Assembly: GCF_001913155.1 (NCBI RefSeq)
Contig: NZ_CP018760.1
Location: forward strand, 1,922,001 to 1,986,000
Length of the DNA stretch: 64,000 nucleotides
Direction of reading: 5' to 3'
From: Maribacter hydrothermalis
GTDB taxonomy: Bacteria; Bacteroidota; Bacteroidia; Flavobacteriales; Flavobacteriaceae
Shown here: one piece after another, positions 1 through 9,500 of the stretch
Numbering within the stretch: the first letter of the stretch is position 1
Layout: every line of letters starts with the position of its first letter
The notes under the pieces: model-generated
Database searches by the model: none
Told to the model about the DNA's origin: nothing
What the model saw: the letters and a program-made list of their open reading frames with translations, nothing else
Translations under genes and position numbers: made by a program

Positions 1-1121
1 ATACTAATGCAATAATTAAAAATCAGTGGTTTGGGCGTACTGTAATCAATTCTAATGAACGTTTTGCGTATGAAGAAGCTCAGTATATCTTAGAAACTGG
101 TAAAGGTAACATACCGCAAGAAATATCTATTAGAGAATCTGCTTACGAGGTTTCCAATGATGTTGTTCATGCAACCTTGGAAATGGACCGCCTAGCAAAG
201 ATTATGCGTGAAAAGCGAATGGATTTAGGTGCATTATCTTTCGATAAAGTGGAAGTACGTTTCAATCTTGATGAAAATAGTGAACCGATAGGAGTTTATT
301 TTAAAGAATCTAAAGATGCCAATAAGCTAATAGAAGAATTCATGCTTTTAGCTAATAGAAAAGTTGCTGAATTTATTGGTAAACAAAAACCTAAAAAGAC
401 TTTTGTTTACAGAATACATGATGATCCGGATCCAGATAAGTTAATGGCTTTAAATGGAATTGTATCTAAATTTGGACATAAATTGGATTTTAAGGATAAA
501 AAATCTATCAGTTCATCTTTAAATCAACTTTTGCAAGATGTAAAAGGTAAAAAAGAACAGAATATGGTGGATACACTTACAATTCGCAGTATGAGTAAGG
601 CAGTTTATACTATTGATAATATTGGCCATTATGGTTTAGCATTCGATTATTATACACATTTTACATCACCAATTAGAAGATATCCTGATGTTATGGTACA
701 TCGTTTATTGCAGCATTATCTAGATGGTGGAGCTTCCGCTAAAGAAGAAGAGTTCCAGAAAAAGTGTAAACATTCTTCAGATATGGAATATTTAGCTTCC
801 AGTGCGGAACGTGATTCTATAAAGTATATGCAAATTAAATTTATGCAGGATCATAAAGATGAGGAATTTCGTGGGGTTATTAGTGGTGTTACAGAATGGG
901 GAATTTATGTAGAAATTATTTCGAATAAATGTGAAGGTATGATTCGTATTCGTGACATAAAAGGAGATTATTATATATTTGATGAGAAGCAATATGCCAT
1001 AATTGGAGAGCGTACCAAGAATAAATATCAGTTAGGTGATGAAGTTACTGTTATGGTAAAAAGCACTGATTTAATTAAAAGACATCTAGATTTTGTTTTG
1101 ATTCCTGACCCTAATAATTAA
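1..1121 (+). CDS. rnr: Ribonuclease R, C-terminal part (5' end outside window)
   Basis: Processive 3'-5' exoribonuclease that degrades structured RNA. The open frame enters at the left edge (first full codon at position 3) and runs without a stop to TAA at 1119-1121, so the first in-window ATG codons are internal. Visible parts are the second half of the RNB catalytic domain, with 'GRTVINSNERFAYEEAQ' near position 36 and the hallmark 'FTSPIRRYPDVMVHR' near 660-705, then an S1 RNA-binding domain from about 860 ('FRGVISGVTEWGIYVEI') to the end. There is no Lys-rich tail after S1. The N-terminal cold-shock domains and the catalytic Asp cluster lie off the window. Family assignment is firm; RNase II is less likely from the motif context. 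Confidence 0.93.
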   Translation, partial: TNAIIKNQWFGRTVINSNERFAYEEAQYILETGKGNIPQEISIRESAYEVSNDVVHATLEMDRLAKIMREKRMDLGALSFDKVEVRFNLDENSEPIGVYFKESKDANKLIEEFMLLANRKVAEFIGKQKPKKTFVYRIHDDPDPDKLMALNGIVSKFGHKLDFKDKKSISSSLNQLLQDVKGKKEQNMVDTLTIRSMSKAVYTIDNIGHYGLAFDYYTHFTSPIRRYPDVMVHRLLQHYLDGGASAKEEEFQKKCKHSSDMEYLASSAERDSIKYMQIKFMQDHKDEEFRGVISGVTEWGIYVEIISNKCEGMIRIRDIKGDYYIFDEKQYAIIGERTKNKYQLGDEVTVMVKSTDLIKRHLDFVLIPDPNN

Positions 1122-1211
1122 TTTGGAATGAAATTTGGTATAAGGTGACTGTATTAGAAGGGTAACTTAAAATTTAGTTGCAACTCTATTAAACAAATTT
1201 ATACGTAAAGA

Positions 1212-1889
1212 ATGAAACAAGTTGTAGTTTTTATGTTTCTCTTAAATTGTGTTTTGGCTATTAGCCAGGATAATAAGATTACTCAAAATTTAGATTCCTT
1301 CAAAGAATTAAAAGGTTTTGATGGGTTATCTATTAACTTAATTAAGTCTACAGAGAATAAAGCAATTATTTCAGGTGAAAATACAGGTAAAGTAGCTATT
1401 GTAAATAATGAAGGTGTTCTGAAAATACGAATGCAAATTGGAAAAATATTTAGTGGATATAAAACTTTTGTTGACCTCTATTATAGTAATGATATTTTAG
1501 TAATTGATGTTAACGAAGATGCTCGAATAGTTACTGAAGGTATTATAAAACAAGATATTTTAGAATTGAAAGCCCAAGAAGGTGGTGAAGTAATTGTAAA
1601 TGCCGAAGTTGAACAAATGTTGATAAAGTCGGTATCTGGTGGTATTATTATTACAAAAGGTAATTCTAATCTCCAAGATGTTCAAATAAATACAGGAGGT
1701 ATTTATGAAGGTAAAAATTTTACAACTAACTTTTCAACTATTAACGTCAATGCTGGCTCTAGAGCAGAAATTAACGCAAAAGATTATGTAAAAGCTACTG
1801 TAAAGGCTGGAGGAGAAGTTTTAATATATGGAAACCCAAAGAAGTTGGAAGAAAAAACAGTATTTGGTGGTACAATAAAAAGAATGTAA
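1212..1889 (+). CDS. Head GIN domain-containing protein (DUF2807), putative exported
   Basis: 225 aa. The N-terminus (residues 1-18, ending 'VLAISQ') looks like a Sec signal peptide. The rest is one DUF2807/GIN domain: repeating short beta strands rich in Gly, Asn and Val ('VNAGSRAEINAKDYV', 'VKAGGEVLIYGNP') that in the family form a right-handed beta-helix. The biochemical role of these proteins is unknown; envelope or adhesion roles are usually assumed. It ends 6 bp before the LysE-family gene, so the two are probably co-transcribed. No TAnnTTTG element is obvious upstream. Family call is confident, function is not. Confidence 0.8.
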   Translation: MKQVVVFMFLLNCVLAISQDNKITQNLDSFKELKGFDGLSINLIKSTENKAIISGENTGKVAIVNNEGVLKIRMQIGKIFSGYKTFVDLYYSNDILVIDVNEDARIVTEGIIKQDILELKAQEGGEVIVNAEVEQMLIKSVSGGIIITKGNSNLQDVQINTGGIYEGKNFTTNFSTINVNAGSRAEINAKDYVKATVKAGGEVLIYGNPKKLEEKTVFGGTIKRM

Positions 1890-1895
1890 AATTTA

Positions 1896-2576
1896 ATGTT
1901 AGAAGATATACAAGCAGCAATCCCTTTAGGCTTTTTTTTAAGCTTTATGGTTGGTCCTGTCTTTTTTGTTCTTTTAGAAACAAGTGCAATCAAAGGATTT
2001 AGGGCAGCTATAACTTTTGATATTGGAGTTTTATTGGCAGATATTCTTTTTATTCTTGTGGCGTATTTTAGTAGTTTTCAACTGCTTGAAAATTTAAGTA
2101 ACCAACCAGGACTTTATGTTTTTGGAGGGGTTATTTTATTGATTTATGGATTAGTTACTTTTTTTAAAGTAGGTATTAAAGAAATTCCTTTGGGATCTAA
2201 AAGGATAAAGAAATCGGATTTTTTAGGTCTTTTTGTTAAAGGTTTCCTTTTAAATTTTATCAACATAGGAGTTTTAGTTTTTTGGCTTGGTATTATAATA
2301 ATTATTGGACCAAGCCTTGATAATGATCCAAATAGGTTTGTCACCTTCTTTGCTACCGTATTACTCTCCTATTTTATAACAGATATTTTTAAAATTTTAT
2401 TAGCTAAACAGTTGAAGAAAAAATTAACTGCTAAAAGAATTTTTATGGTAAAGAAGGTAATTGGTATTATACTTTTAATATGTGGTTTAGTGCTTATAGT
2501 TAAAGGTTTTTTACCTAAAAATCAATTTAATATAGAAAACGGTCTGGAAAAATTGGAACATACTATTATAGAATAG
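1896..2576 (+). CDS. LysE family translocator (amino acid/metabolite exporter)
   Basis: 226 aa, with about six hydrophobic segments. The opening 'LGFFLSFMVGPVFFVLLETS' is the LysE/RhtB signature: a small-residue-rich first helix with Gly-Pro, followed by 'GFRAAITFDIGVLLAD'. Members export amino acids or related small molecules across the inner membrane; the substrate cannot be read from sequence. A second GP-like turn occurs in the third/fourth helix ('LGIIIIIGPSLDN'). The gene follows the GIN-domain gene by 6 bp and is closed by a strong hairpin terminator directly after its TAG stop. Confidence 0.85.
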   Translation: MLEDIQAAIPLGFFLSFMVGPVFFVLLETSAIKGFRAAITFDIGVLLADILFILVAYFSSFQLLENLSNQPGLYVFGGVILLIYGLVTFFKVGIKEIPLGSKRIKKSDFLGLFVKGFLLNFINIGVLVFWLGIIIIIGPSLDNDPNRFVTFFATVLLSYFITDIFKILLAKQLKKKLTAKRIFMVKKVIGIILLICGLVLIVKGFLPKNQFNIENGLEKLEHTIIE

Positions 2577-2605
2577 AAAAAGCCGGTACATACCGGCTTT
2601 TTTTC
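2577..2605 (+). terminator. Intrinsic terminator after the LysE-family gene
   Basis: An 11-bp perfect stem (2578-2588 with 2591-2601), core GCCGGTA/TACCGGC, a 2-nt loop and a run of T. It begins right after the stop codon. A flanking A-run makes it usable in both directions, so it may also close the convergent Skp-like gene. Confidence 0.9.
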
Positions 2606-2619
2606 TTAGTAAGGATAAT

Positions 2620-3126
2620 CTATTTTTTATAATTATCGTTTAGTAATTTTACTATTTCATTGGTTAAATCGTTTGCATCTTTCCCGTAAAGAACACTTCC
2701 ACCATCTCCACCACCTAAAATGTAAGAATATCCATTTTTCTTTCCGTAAGCTTTAATTTCTTTTTTTACCTTAGAAACTATACTATCCATTTCTGTTTGT
2801 CCTGCAAGTTGAAGTTGTTGATCTTGTTGCTGAAGCTGTTGACCAATAATTTGTCCTTTTTGTTGCATTGCTGCATATTCTTCTTGAGCTTTTGTTTGAG
2901 GCATAGATTGAGCTTTTGCTTGAAAAGCTTGTGCTTCTATTTGGAATGCTTGAGAAATACTATCTCTTGTTTTTGCTAATGCGTCTGCTTGTACTTTAAA
3001 TTTTGCTTCAACATCAATTTTTTGTTGGTATTCATCCATCAACTTTACGTTATCCACGAATCCAATTTTTTCTTGTTGACAAGATGCTAATAATGCAATG
3101 GCTAAAATTACTATAAGGTTTTTCAT
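2620..3126 (-). CDS. OmpH/Skp family periplasmic chaperone-like lipoprotein
   Basis: 168 aa from the chosen start at 3126. A longer frame reaches 3192, but a perfect -7 element lies at 3148-3155, downstream of that upstream start, so it cannot be used from this promoter. The shorter start also gives a clean lipoprotein signal 'MKNLIVILAIALLASC' with the lipobox Cys at residue 16. The mature part has 'IGFVDNVKLMDEYQQK', matching the OmpH/Skp start, then a long Gln/Ala-rich coiled coil (about residues 40-120), then a C-terminal 'KKNGYSYILGGG' segment typical of the family. Skp-type proteins hold unfolded outer-membrane proteins in the periplasm; the lipid anchor is a variation common in Bacteroidota. 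Confidence 0.85.
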   Translation of the reverse strand: MKNLIVILAIALLASCQQEKIGFVDNVKLMDEYQQKIDVEAKFKVQADALAKTRDSISQAFQIEAQAFQAKAQSMPQTKAQEEYAAMQQKGQIIGQQLQQQDQQLQLAGQTEMDSIVSKVKKEIKAYGKKNGYSYILGGGDGGSVLYGKDANDLTNEIVKLLNDNYKK

Positions 3127-3147
3127 TTTTTCATTTTTAATGTGATG

Positions 3148-3155
3148 CAAAAGTA
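3148..3155 (-). promoter_or_regulatory. -7 promoter element (TACTTTTG) for the Skp-like gene
   Basis: Exact match to the Bacteroidota TAnnTTTG -7 consensus on the minus strand, 21 bp upstream of the ATG at 3126. No clear -33 TTTG was found. It supports the shorter start of the gene. Confidence 0.6.
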
Positions 3156-3365
3156 ACAAAGCTTTTTTGATTGAAAATATTTTTAATTTCAAATAAAATT
3201 GAAATTTATCATTATATCAATATATCTTATAATTATTAATTTACTTATAAATATATATTATGATAATTCATACATTTAAAGCTTTTTTAAGGGCGTTTTG
3301 TTAATTCGACTTATAAGTAGATGTTTTATACTTTAAAAAGGTTTTAAGAGCATTAAAATGCGATT

Positions 3366-4202
3366 TTACTGTTTTTGGAGGATATATATTAGAGAAGAAT
3401 ATTCTCCAGTAGATTTTGCACGCATATTTGAAAGCCAACCTCTATAAATTGCTTTTATATAGTTTGTTTTTCCATTTTTATATTTTTCTGATAATAGGGA
3501 AACATAATAGGAATCAAAATGCATGGGTAAGGTTTCCACAACCGTAAAGTGATTTTTTTGAAATATGTTGGAAATTGATTTCTGTGAGAAATGCCAAAGA
3601 TGTCTGGGGGTGTCGTATGCAGCCCAATGTTCTTTATAGTATAGTGCGTCGTAAGATTTATAATTTGGGACGGCTATTATTAATGTACCATTTTTAGTTA
3701 GAAGCGATTCAATTTTTTTTATTTGTTTTTCCAAATTGGGTAAATGTTCAAGTACGTGCCAAAGTGTAATTACATTAAATTTTTTATTAGAAATATCTTC
3801 TAATTTTTCAGTAGTTCTTATTTTTTTTTCTTCTGCTTTTTTTCGAGCTCCATTATTTATTTCTATACCGTAAGTATCCCAATTTTTATTCTTAGCATAG
3901 ATTAAAAATTCTCCTGTTCCACAACCGATATCCAATATAGTTTTATCCAGGTTAGAATATCTATTGATGAGTTTTACCTTTTTATTTAGCGTATATGTTT
4001 TTACTTTTTGGTAAACCTTTTCGATTAAAGTAGAACCTTGGTCGTTATGCGAAATGTAATTTTCTGGATCGTAATATTTAGATAATTCAGAAGGTTGTGG
4101 TTTAGTAATAAGCATGTCGTTCTCTGCATCGTATACAAGGTTGAATTCTTCTTTTGTAACTAGATAGTCTTTGGTTTTGATATATGAATTAATATTAGAC
4201 AT
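3366..4202 (-). CDS. Class I SAM-dependent methyltransferase
   Basis: 278 aa. SAM-binding motif I 'ILDIGCGTGEF' is at about residue 89, an acidic end of strand 2 at 'YGIEIN', and motif 'VITLWHVLEHLPN' at about 143-155, typical of the Methyltransf_11/12/23 group. 'YDTPRHLWHFS' resembles methyltransferases of lipid, quinone or polysaccharide pathways, but the substrate is not identifiable. It is the last gene of the minus-strand run DUF4175-ybeY-mnmG-methyltransferase, 72 bp after mnmG, and that gap carries a parS-like palindrome. Confidence 0.8.
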   Translation of the reverse strand: MSNINSYIKTKDYLVTKEEFNLVYDAENDMLITKPQPSELSKYYDPENYISHNDQGSTLIEKVYQKVKTYTLNKKVKLINRYSNLDKTILDIGCGTGEFLIYAKNKNWDTYGIEINNGARKKAEEKKIRTTEKLEDISNKKFNVITLWHVLEHLPNLEKQIKKIESLLTKNGTLIIAVPNYKSYDALYYKEHWAAYDTPRHLWHFSQKSISNIFQKNHFTVVETLPMHFDSYYVSLLSEKYKNGKTNYIKAIYRGWLSNMRAKSTGEYSSLIYILQKQ

Positions 4203-4251
4203 ATGACTATACCGTAATTTTAGGTTGATTTTCGATTAATGAATTTTTCAT

Positions 4252-4267
4252 TGTTCCACGTGGAACA
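4252..4267. other. parS-like centromere site, copy 1
   Basis: A perfect 16-bp palindrome, TGTTCCACGTGGAACA (18 bp with the outer T/A pair). It matches the near-universal ParB-binding parS core built on CACGTG flanked by GTTyC/GrAAC. It lies 7 bp beyond the mnmG stop, between mnmG and the methyltransferase gene. ParB would load here for origin segregation. parA and parB are not in the window. A second identical copy is at 6152-6167. Confidence 0.85.
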
Positions 4268-4274
4268 ATTTCTC

Positions 4275-6143
4275 CTACCGGCCAAGAAAAACTAAAAGTA
4301 CACTAATGTCGCTTGGTGTAACTCCACTAATTCTTGATGCTTGTGAAATTGTTATTGGTTGAATTTTTGTTAGCTTTTCCCTTGCTTCAAAGGATAAAGA
4401 TTTAAGTTTTGTATAGTCAAAGTTTTTGGGAATTTTAACTGCTTCAAGACGGTGAAGTTTATCTGCGTTTACTTTTTCTTTAGCTATATATCCTGAGTAT
4501 TTAATTTGTACTTCTGCTTGTTCAAGAATTTCACTATCAAAATTATTTTCTTGCACAAATTCGGATACATGTTTTAGTTGTAGCATGTGGTCCATAGTAA
4601 CGTTAGGTCGTGAAAATGCTTTGTACATTTTATCAGATTGTTTTACTAAGGAAGATTCTATACTTTCAAATATTGGATTTATATCTTCTGGTAGAACACT
4701 AGTTTCTTTAAAAAAGTTTACAAGAGTTTCAGATTTTTCAAGTTTCTCCTCCATTCTTTTCATTCGCTTATCGGTAGCTAAACCAATATTATAGCTTAAT
4801 GGTGTTAAGCGTAAATCTGCATTATCCTGTCTAAGTAATGTTCTATACTCTGCGCGGGAAGTAAACATACGATAAGGTTCTTCAGTTCCTTTGGTAATTA
4901 AATCATCTATTAATACACCTATATATGCTTCGTCTCTTTTTAATATTAAGGGTTCTTGTTCCTTAAGTTTTAAGTGTGCATTTATACCTGCCATTAATCC
5001 TTGAGATGCTGCTTCTTCGTATCCAGTGGTTCCGTTTATTTGTCCGGCGAAATATAGGTTTTCAACAAGTTTGGTTTCTAATGTATGTTTTAATTGTGTT
5101 GGTGGAAAGTAATCATATTCAATTGCATAACCAGGTCTAAAGAATTTTACTTTTTCGAAACCTACTACTGAGCGCAATGCTTTAAATTGTACATCTTCTG
5201 GTAATGAAGTTGAAAATCCATTTACATATACTTCTACAGTTTCCCACCCTTCTGGTTCAATAAACATTTGATGACTATCCTTATTTGCAAAGCGATTTAT
5301 TTTATCTTCTATTGAAGGGCAATATCTTGGTCCGGTACTTTTTATTCTACCATTAAACATAGGAGATCTATCGAAACCTTTACGTAATAGGTCATGAACC
5401 AAAGAACTTGTATGTGTCATATAACAATCTCTTTGCTGTGATAATGGTTTGGTATTCGAATATGAAAATTTTTCCGGAATTGCATCTCCTGGTTGTACTA
5501 TCATTTTGGAATAATCTAAAGAACGACCATCAACTCTTGGTGGTGTTCCTGTTTTCATTCTTCCACTTTCAAAACCAATGCTCACCAATTGTTCTGTAAT
5601 TCCCGTTGCTGCTTTTTCTCCAGCTCTACCTCCACCAAATTGTTTTTCGCCAATATGTATTAAACCATTAAGAAAAGTTCCATTGGTTAAAACAACAGAT
5701 TTTGATTTTATTTCAATTCCCAATGAGGTTTTTACCCCGACAACTTTATGGTTGTCAGTTAATAGTCCGCTTACCATTTCTTGATAAAAATCTACATTAG
5801 GTGTTTGTTCTAACATTAATCGCCATTCTTCGGCAAAACGCATTCTGTCGTTTTGTGTACGTGGACTCCACATAGCTGGACCTTTAGATTTGTTTAGCAT
5901 TTTAAATTGTATAGCAGATTTGTCTGATACTATTCCACTATAACCACCAAGTGCATCAATTTCCCTAATTATTTGCCCTTTAGCAATTCCACCCATTGCT
6001 GGATTACAGGACATTTGCCCAATATTTTGCAAATTCATGGTAACTAAAAGTGTTTTTGAGCCTAAATTGGCTGCTGCGGCTGCGGCTTCTGCTCCTGCAT
6101 GACCACCTCCTACTACTATTACATCGTATTCTTCTCCAAACAT
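4275..6143 (-). CDS. mnmG: tRNA uridine-5-carboxymethylaminomethyl(34) synthesis enzyme MnmG (GidA)
   Basis: 622 aa, full length for the family. With MnmE it installs the cmnm5 group on wobble U34 of several tRNAs, using FAD. The N-terminal dinucleotide-binding motif '[12 protein letters not shown]' is at residues 10-21. '[12 protein letters not shown]' near residue 46, 'RTGTPPR'-type '[13 protein letters not shown]', '[12 protein letters not shown]' and '[16 protein letters not shown]' are all present, and the C-terminal helical domain ends '[17 protein letters not shown]'. It starts 4 bp after the ybeY stop and is probably co-transcribed with it. The gene is bracketed by two identical parS-like palindromes; in many bacteria gidA/mnmG lies near the replication origin. 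Confidence 0.97.
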   Translation of the reverse strand: MFGEEYDVIVVGGGHAGAEAAAAAANLGSKTLLVTMNLQNIGQMSCNPAMGGIAKGQIIREIDALGGYSGIVSDKSAIQFKMLNKSKGPAMWSPRTQNDRMRFAEEWRLMLEQTPNVDFYQEMVSGLLTDNHKVVGVKTSLGIEIKSKSVVLTNGTFLNGLIHIGEKQFGGGRAGEKAATGITEQLVSIGFESGRMKTGTPPRVDGRSLDYSKMIVQPGDAIPEKFSYSNTKPLSQQRDCYMTHTSSLVHDLLRKGFDRSPMFNGRIKSTGPRYCPSIEDKINRFANKDSHQMFIEPEGWETVEVYVNGFSTSLPEDVQFKALRSVVGFEKVKFFRPGYAIEYDYFPPTQLKHTLETKLVENLYFAGQINGTTGYEEAASQGLMAGINAHLKLKEQEPLILKRDEAYIGVLIDDLITKGTEEPYRMFTSRAEYRTLLRQDNADLRLTPLSYNIGLATDKRMKRMEEKLEKSETLVNFFKETSVLPEDINPIFESIESSLVKQSDKMYKAFSRPNVTMDHMLQLKHVSEFVQENNFDSEILEQAEVQIKYSGYIAKEKVNADKLHRLEAVKIPKNFDYTKLKSLSFEAREKLTKIQPITISQASRISGVTPSDISVLLVFLGR

Positions 6144-6147
6144 ATCT

Positions 6148-6567
6148 TTATTGTTCCACGTGGAACAGCTTTATTTTTTCTTCTTCTTTAGCACGCATTT
6201 CGGTAGTAGCTATATCCGATTTATCCGAATAGCCCATTAGGTGTAAAACACCATGTACCATAACACGCTTTAATTCATTATCAAAAGAAACATTAAATTC
6301 CTCTGCATTTTCTTTTACACGGTCTATTGAAATGTATAAGTCTCCAGATACGTTCTTTCCTGACACATAATCGAAAGTGATTATATCTGTTAAATAGTCG
6401 TGTTGTAAATAATCTTGGTTGATTTTTAGTAAGTACTCGTCACTACAAAATATATAATTTAATTCTTGAATTGTATATCCTTCACTTTTACAGGACTGAG
6501 AAATCCAGGAATCATAATTATTTTCTTCTTCGAGTTTAAAATCTGTTAGGTAATTGTAATTAATCAT
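6148..6567 (-). CDS. ybeY: Endoribonuclease YbeY (rRNA maturation)
   Basis: 139 aa. YbeY is a zinc-dependent single-strand endoribonuclease in 16S rRNA 3'-end maturation and ribosome quality control. The signature '[17 protein letters not shown]' is at about residues 108-124. Two of the classical three His ligands (HGxLH) are present; the third, normally in GYDH, is replaced here by an Asp/Lys segment. From memory the same change occurs in other Bacteroidota YbeY proteins, so it need not mean loss of function. The gene overlaps the DUF4175 gene by 8 bp upstream and ends 4 bp before mnmG. Its last codons (F-H-V-E-Q) are encoded by the parS-like palindrome. Confidence 0.92.
   Translation of the reverse strand: MINYNYLTDFKLEEENNYDSWISQSCKSEGYTIQELNYIFCSDEYLLKINQDYLQHDYLTDIITFDYVSGKNVSGDLYISIDRVKENAEEFNVSFDNELKRVMVHGVLHLMGYSDKSDIATTEMRAKEEEKIKLFHVEQ
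6152..6167. other. parS-like centromere site, copy 2
   Basis: Identical 16-bp palindrome to 4252-4267, exactly 1,900 bp away. It lies inside the 3' end of ybeY and supplies codons for F-H-V-E-Q, just upstream of the mnmG start. The sequence is therefore under both coding and probable ParB-binding constraint. Confidence 0.85.
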
Positions 6568-9500
6568 TGGCTTTAAAATACTCTTTAACCTTGTTTTGAA
6601 AATTTTGGCGCAAAGGTAAGCTTTGCCTATTTAAAATTTCAACTTCATTATGATAATTATCTAATAATGAGGGTTTAGTAGTAATTGGGTTACTGAAATC
6701 CTTCAAATTTGAGTTACTTTCTCTTTCAGATTTCTTTCCTTGTTTTAAAGCAGCATTTTCAAGTTTTAATAATTCATACTGTATAGTGTTGGCTTTGTTG
6801 ATAGTACGTTGTGTAATTCCGTTTTCTAATATGTCATTTTCAAAATCTTCCATCTGTTTAATTAGCTTTTCACCTAGTTTTTGGTCACCAGAATTAATCA
6901 TATTTTGAAGCTGATTTTCTAGTTCTTGTCTTATTTTCTGCTGACTTTGGTATATTTCATAAATTTCTTTGAGTTCCGACTCACTCATTTGCCCATTACC
7001 TTGGCCACTGTTGCCATTAGAACCTCCTTTTCCTTGTCCATTTTCACCACCTACACCCTCTTTTCCGTTTTTAACCCCTTGGCCTTTTCCATTTTCTCCT
7101 TCACTTCCATTTTCACCACCTTTACCATTCTCTCCCTGTTTTCCGCCTTTCCCTTGTTTACCACTTTCACCTTTTTCTCCATTTTCCCCCTCCTTACCTT
7201 CACCATTTTTTCCTTCTTTTCCTTCACTTCCAGATTTTCCTTTTTGACCCATTTTTTCTCCAAGTTGTTCTTGTCCCTTAATGATATCTGGTAATTGAAA
7301 ACCACCTTCACTTTGTCCTGAACCCTTACCCATTTGCATACTCTCTTGCATATTATCCATTACTTCGGCTAGAAAATCAGCTAGGCTGTTTGCTGCAGTT
7401 AATACATATTTTTGATGAGAAATTCCTTGGTATACCTGCCCATCAGCCATTGTTTCTAATGATTTGTCAATATTGTAGTATACTTCGGTAATTTGTTCAT
7501 TCACAAATTCCGATAATTCTGCTTGTCTTAGTGATAAAGCGAATAAGCTGTCATCAACATGTTCAAACAAGCCTCTTAGTTCGTTTTGGTCACGAACTGT
7601 TTCGGAATATTGGATGGATTCTTGATCTTCTTTGCTGGTTAATTTATCAAAAAGTGCCTCTTGTTTAAAAGAGAAAATTAGTAGATTGTCTAGTATTTGC
7701 CTGAGCATTTCTGCATCTTCGGCTACAGAAGTCCCACTACTCCCATTACTTGATGAAGATTCACTTAATTGTTCACTCATTTCTTTCATTTTTTGAGCTG
7801 CAGATTTCTGCTTTTTTCCTGGCTTACTTTCCATTGCTTCCGTAGGTGATTGTCCTTCTGTGGGTTCTTGCTTTTCTAGTTCATCTAATGCTTCTACTTG
7901 GTCAGATTTTACACCTGATTTTTTTACTTCATCAATTTTTAAATCAATTGGTTTTTTTAACTTTTGGTTGTCCTTTTTTAAGGCATCCATTTCTTGTGAG
8001 AGTTTATCAAAATCTTTATTTAGTTCTTTCTGTTTTTCAGCATTTTGTGTGCCTTTACTTTGAGTAGATAATTCATCTTGTTTTTTAGATAAATTTTCTA
8101 ATTCTTTTGCTAATTGTGAGGCTTTTTCGGTAACATAATACCGTTTGGTTAGCTCTAAAAGTTGTTCTAAACTTCGTTCACTGTTTTTTTGTTTTTTACC
8201 TAGCTCTTCCAATCGCTTTGTCAGCTCGTCCTTATTTATTTTGTCAGCTATTTTATTAAGTTCTTCTAAAAGTTTTTCGTTCTTCTTTGCCTCTAATTCT
8301 TGCCTTTCCAAACGTTCTTGTAACAATTGGTTTAATTTAGTAGTATTGTTTTCCTTTTTAAGATTATCTTTTAGCTCTTTGCTAAATTTTTGCATGAGTT
8401 CTTCTTGTCGTTCTTGTTTTTTCAGAAAGTCCTTTATTTGATTTTTATCATTAAAATTTAAACTACTGTTCTCTTTCTGATTTTGATTAAGTTCCTCTAA
8501 TGATTCTTTTTGTTCTCTAGCGCGTTCCAATGATTTGTCTAAGTCCTCTATAAGTGTTTGTTGAGATTCTAGGTCTTTATTTCTTAACTGATTATCATTT
8601 AATAGCGTTTGTTGAAATAGTTGACTTTTAACAGTTTTACCATTATGAATGGCATCGTTGTCCGTAACCTTAAAGTAGAAGGCGTATTCTTTACCTTGAT
8701 CAAGAGTTAAACCAGAAGGAAAAGTATAATAAAACTGTTCAAAGTTGTTTTTTGGATTTTTAAGGATAACTTCTTTTTCTTCTTGTTCCTTGTCCTTTTC
8801 AAAGTAAACAATAGCAATAGTTTTTATTCCGTAATCGTCTGATACATTTCCGGAATAGTAGGAAATGTTAGGATTTAGTGTATCTAAAACTTGTGTTACT
8901 TGGATAGAAGGATATCCATCTTTAATAATGGTGAAATTATAGCCTAATTTTTCATAATCTTTAACATTAAGGTTTGTCGTAGTAAGTTGATAATTTAGGT
9001 CGGTATATATCTTTTTATCTAGTTCAAAACGGTTTTGATTTTTTAAAAATGAAAGAATGGTGTCTGTGGTAATTAAATTAATCTTATCAGTATTTTCCCC
9101 TTTTATTCGCCATTCAACTTTAGTTCCTTCAGGTATTACTGCATTTCCAGTACCTTTTATTGTTTCATTGCTTTTGTTCAAGTAAGAAGGGAAAACTAAG
9201 TTCATAGTAAAATCTATGATTCCTGGAGTTTTTAATCCGGTCAGTATATATTCTTTTGATGTTACTTCGTTAGCGGTGAATGAGAAACTGGTAGTTTTTA
9301 TTGGTGGTGAAAATGTATAGCTATAAAACCCGTTTTCTTTTTGAAGTAAAATTTGCTCATCGTTAATAACGATATATACATTTTCAGGTTTTATGGAGCC
9401 TATTGTTGCAACTTGTAAGGTGTATGCCTCGTCTTGTAATGCCTTAAGGTTGTTTGATAATAATTCAAATTTAAATGGGGCTGGTTTTTCATACGCCAGA

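Noticed and set aside
6926..7311. Several overlapping open frames on both strands across the Gly-rich part of the DUF4175 gene
   Set aside because: They are composition shadows of the collagen-like tract; they lack signal, domain or start context, and the DUF4175 frame is continuous through them.
7846..8441. Hydrophobic plus-strand frames opposite the DUF4175 coiled coil
   Set aside because: They are antisense reads of Lys/Glu/Gln codons, which look Phe/Leu/Ser-rich. No promoter or conservation signal.
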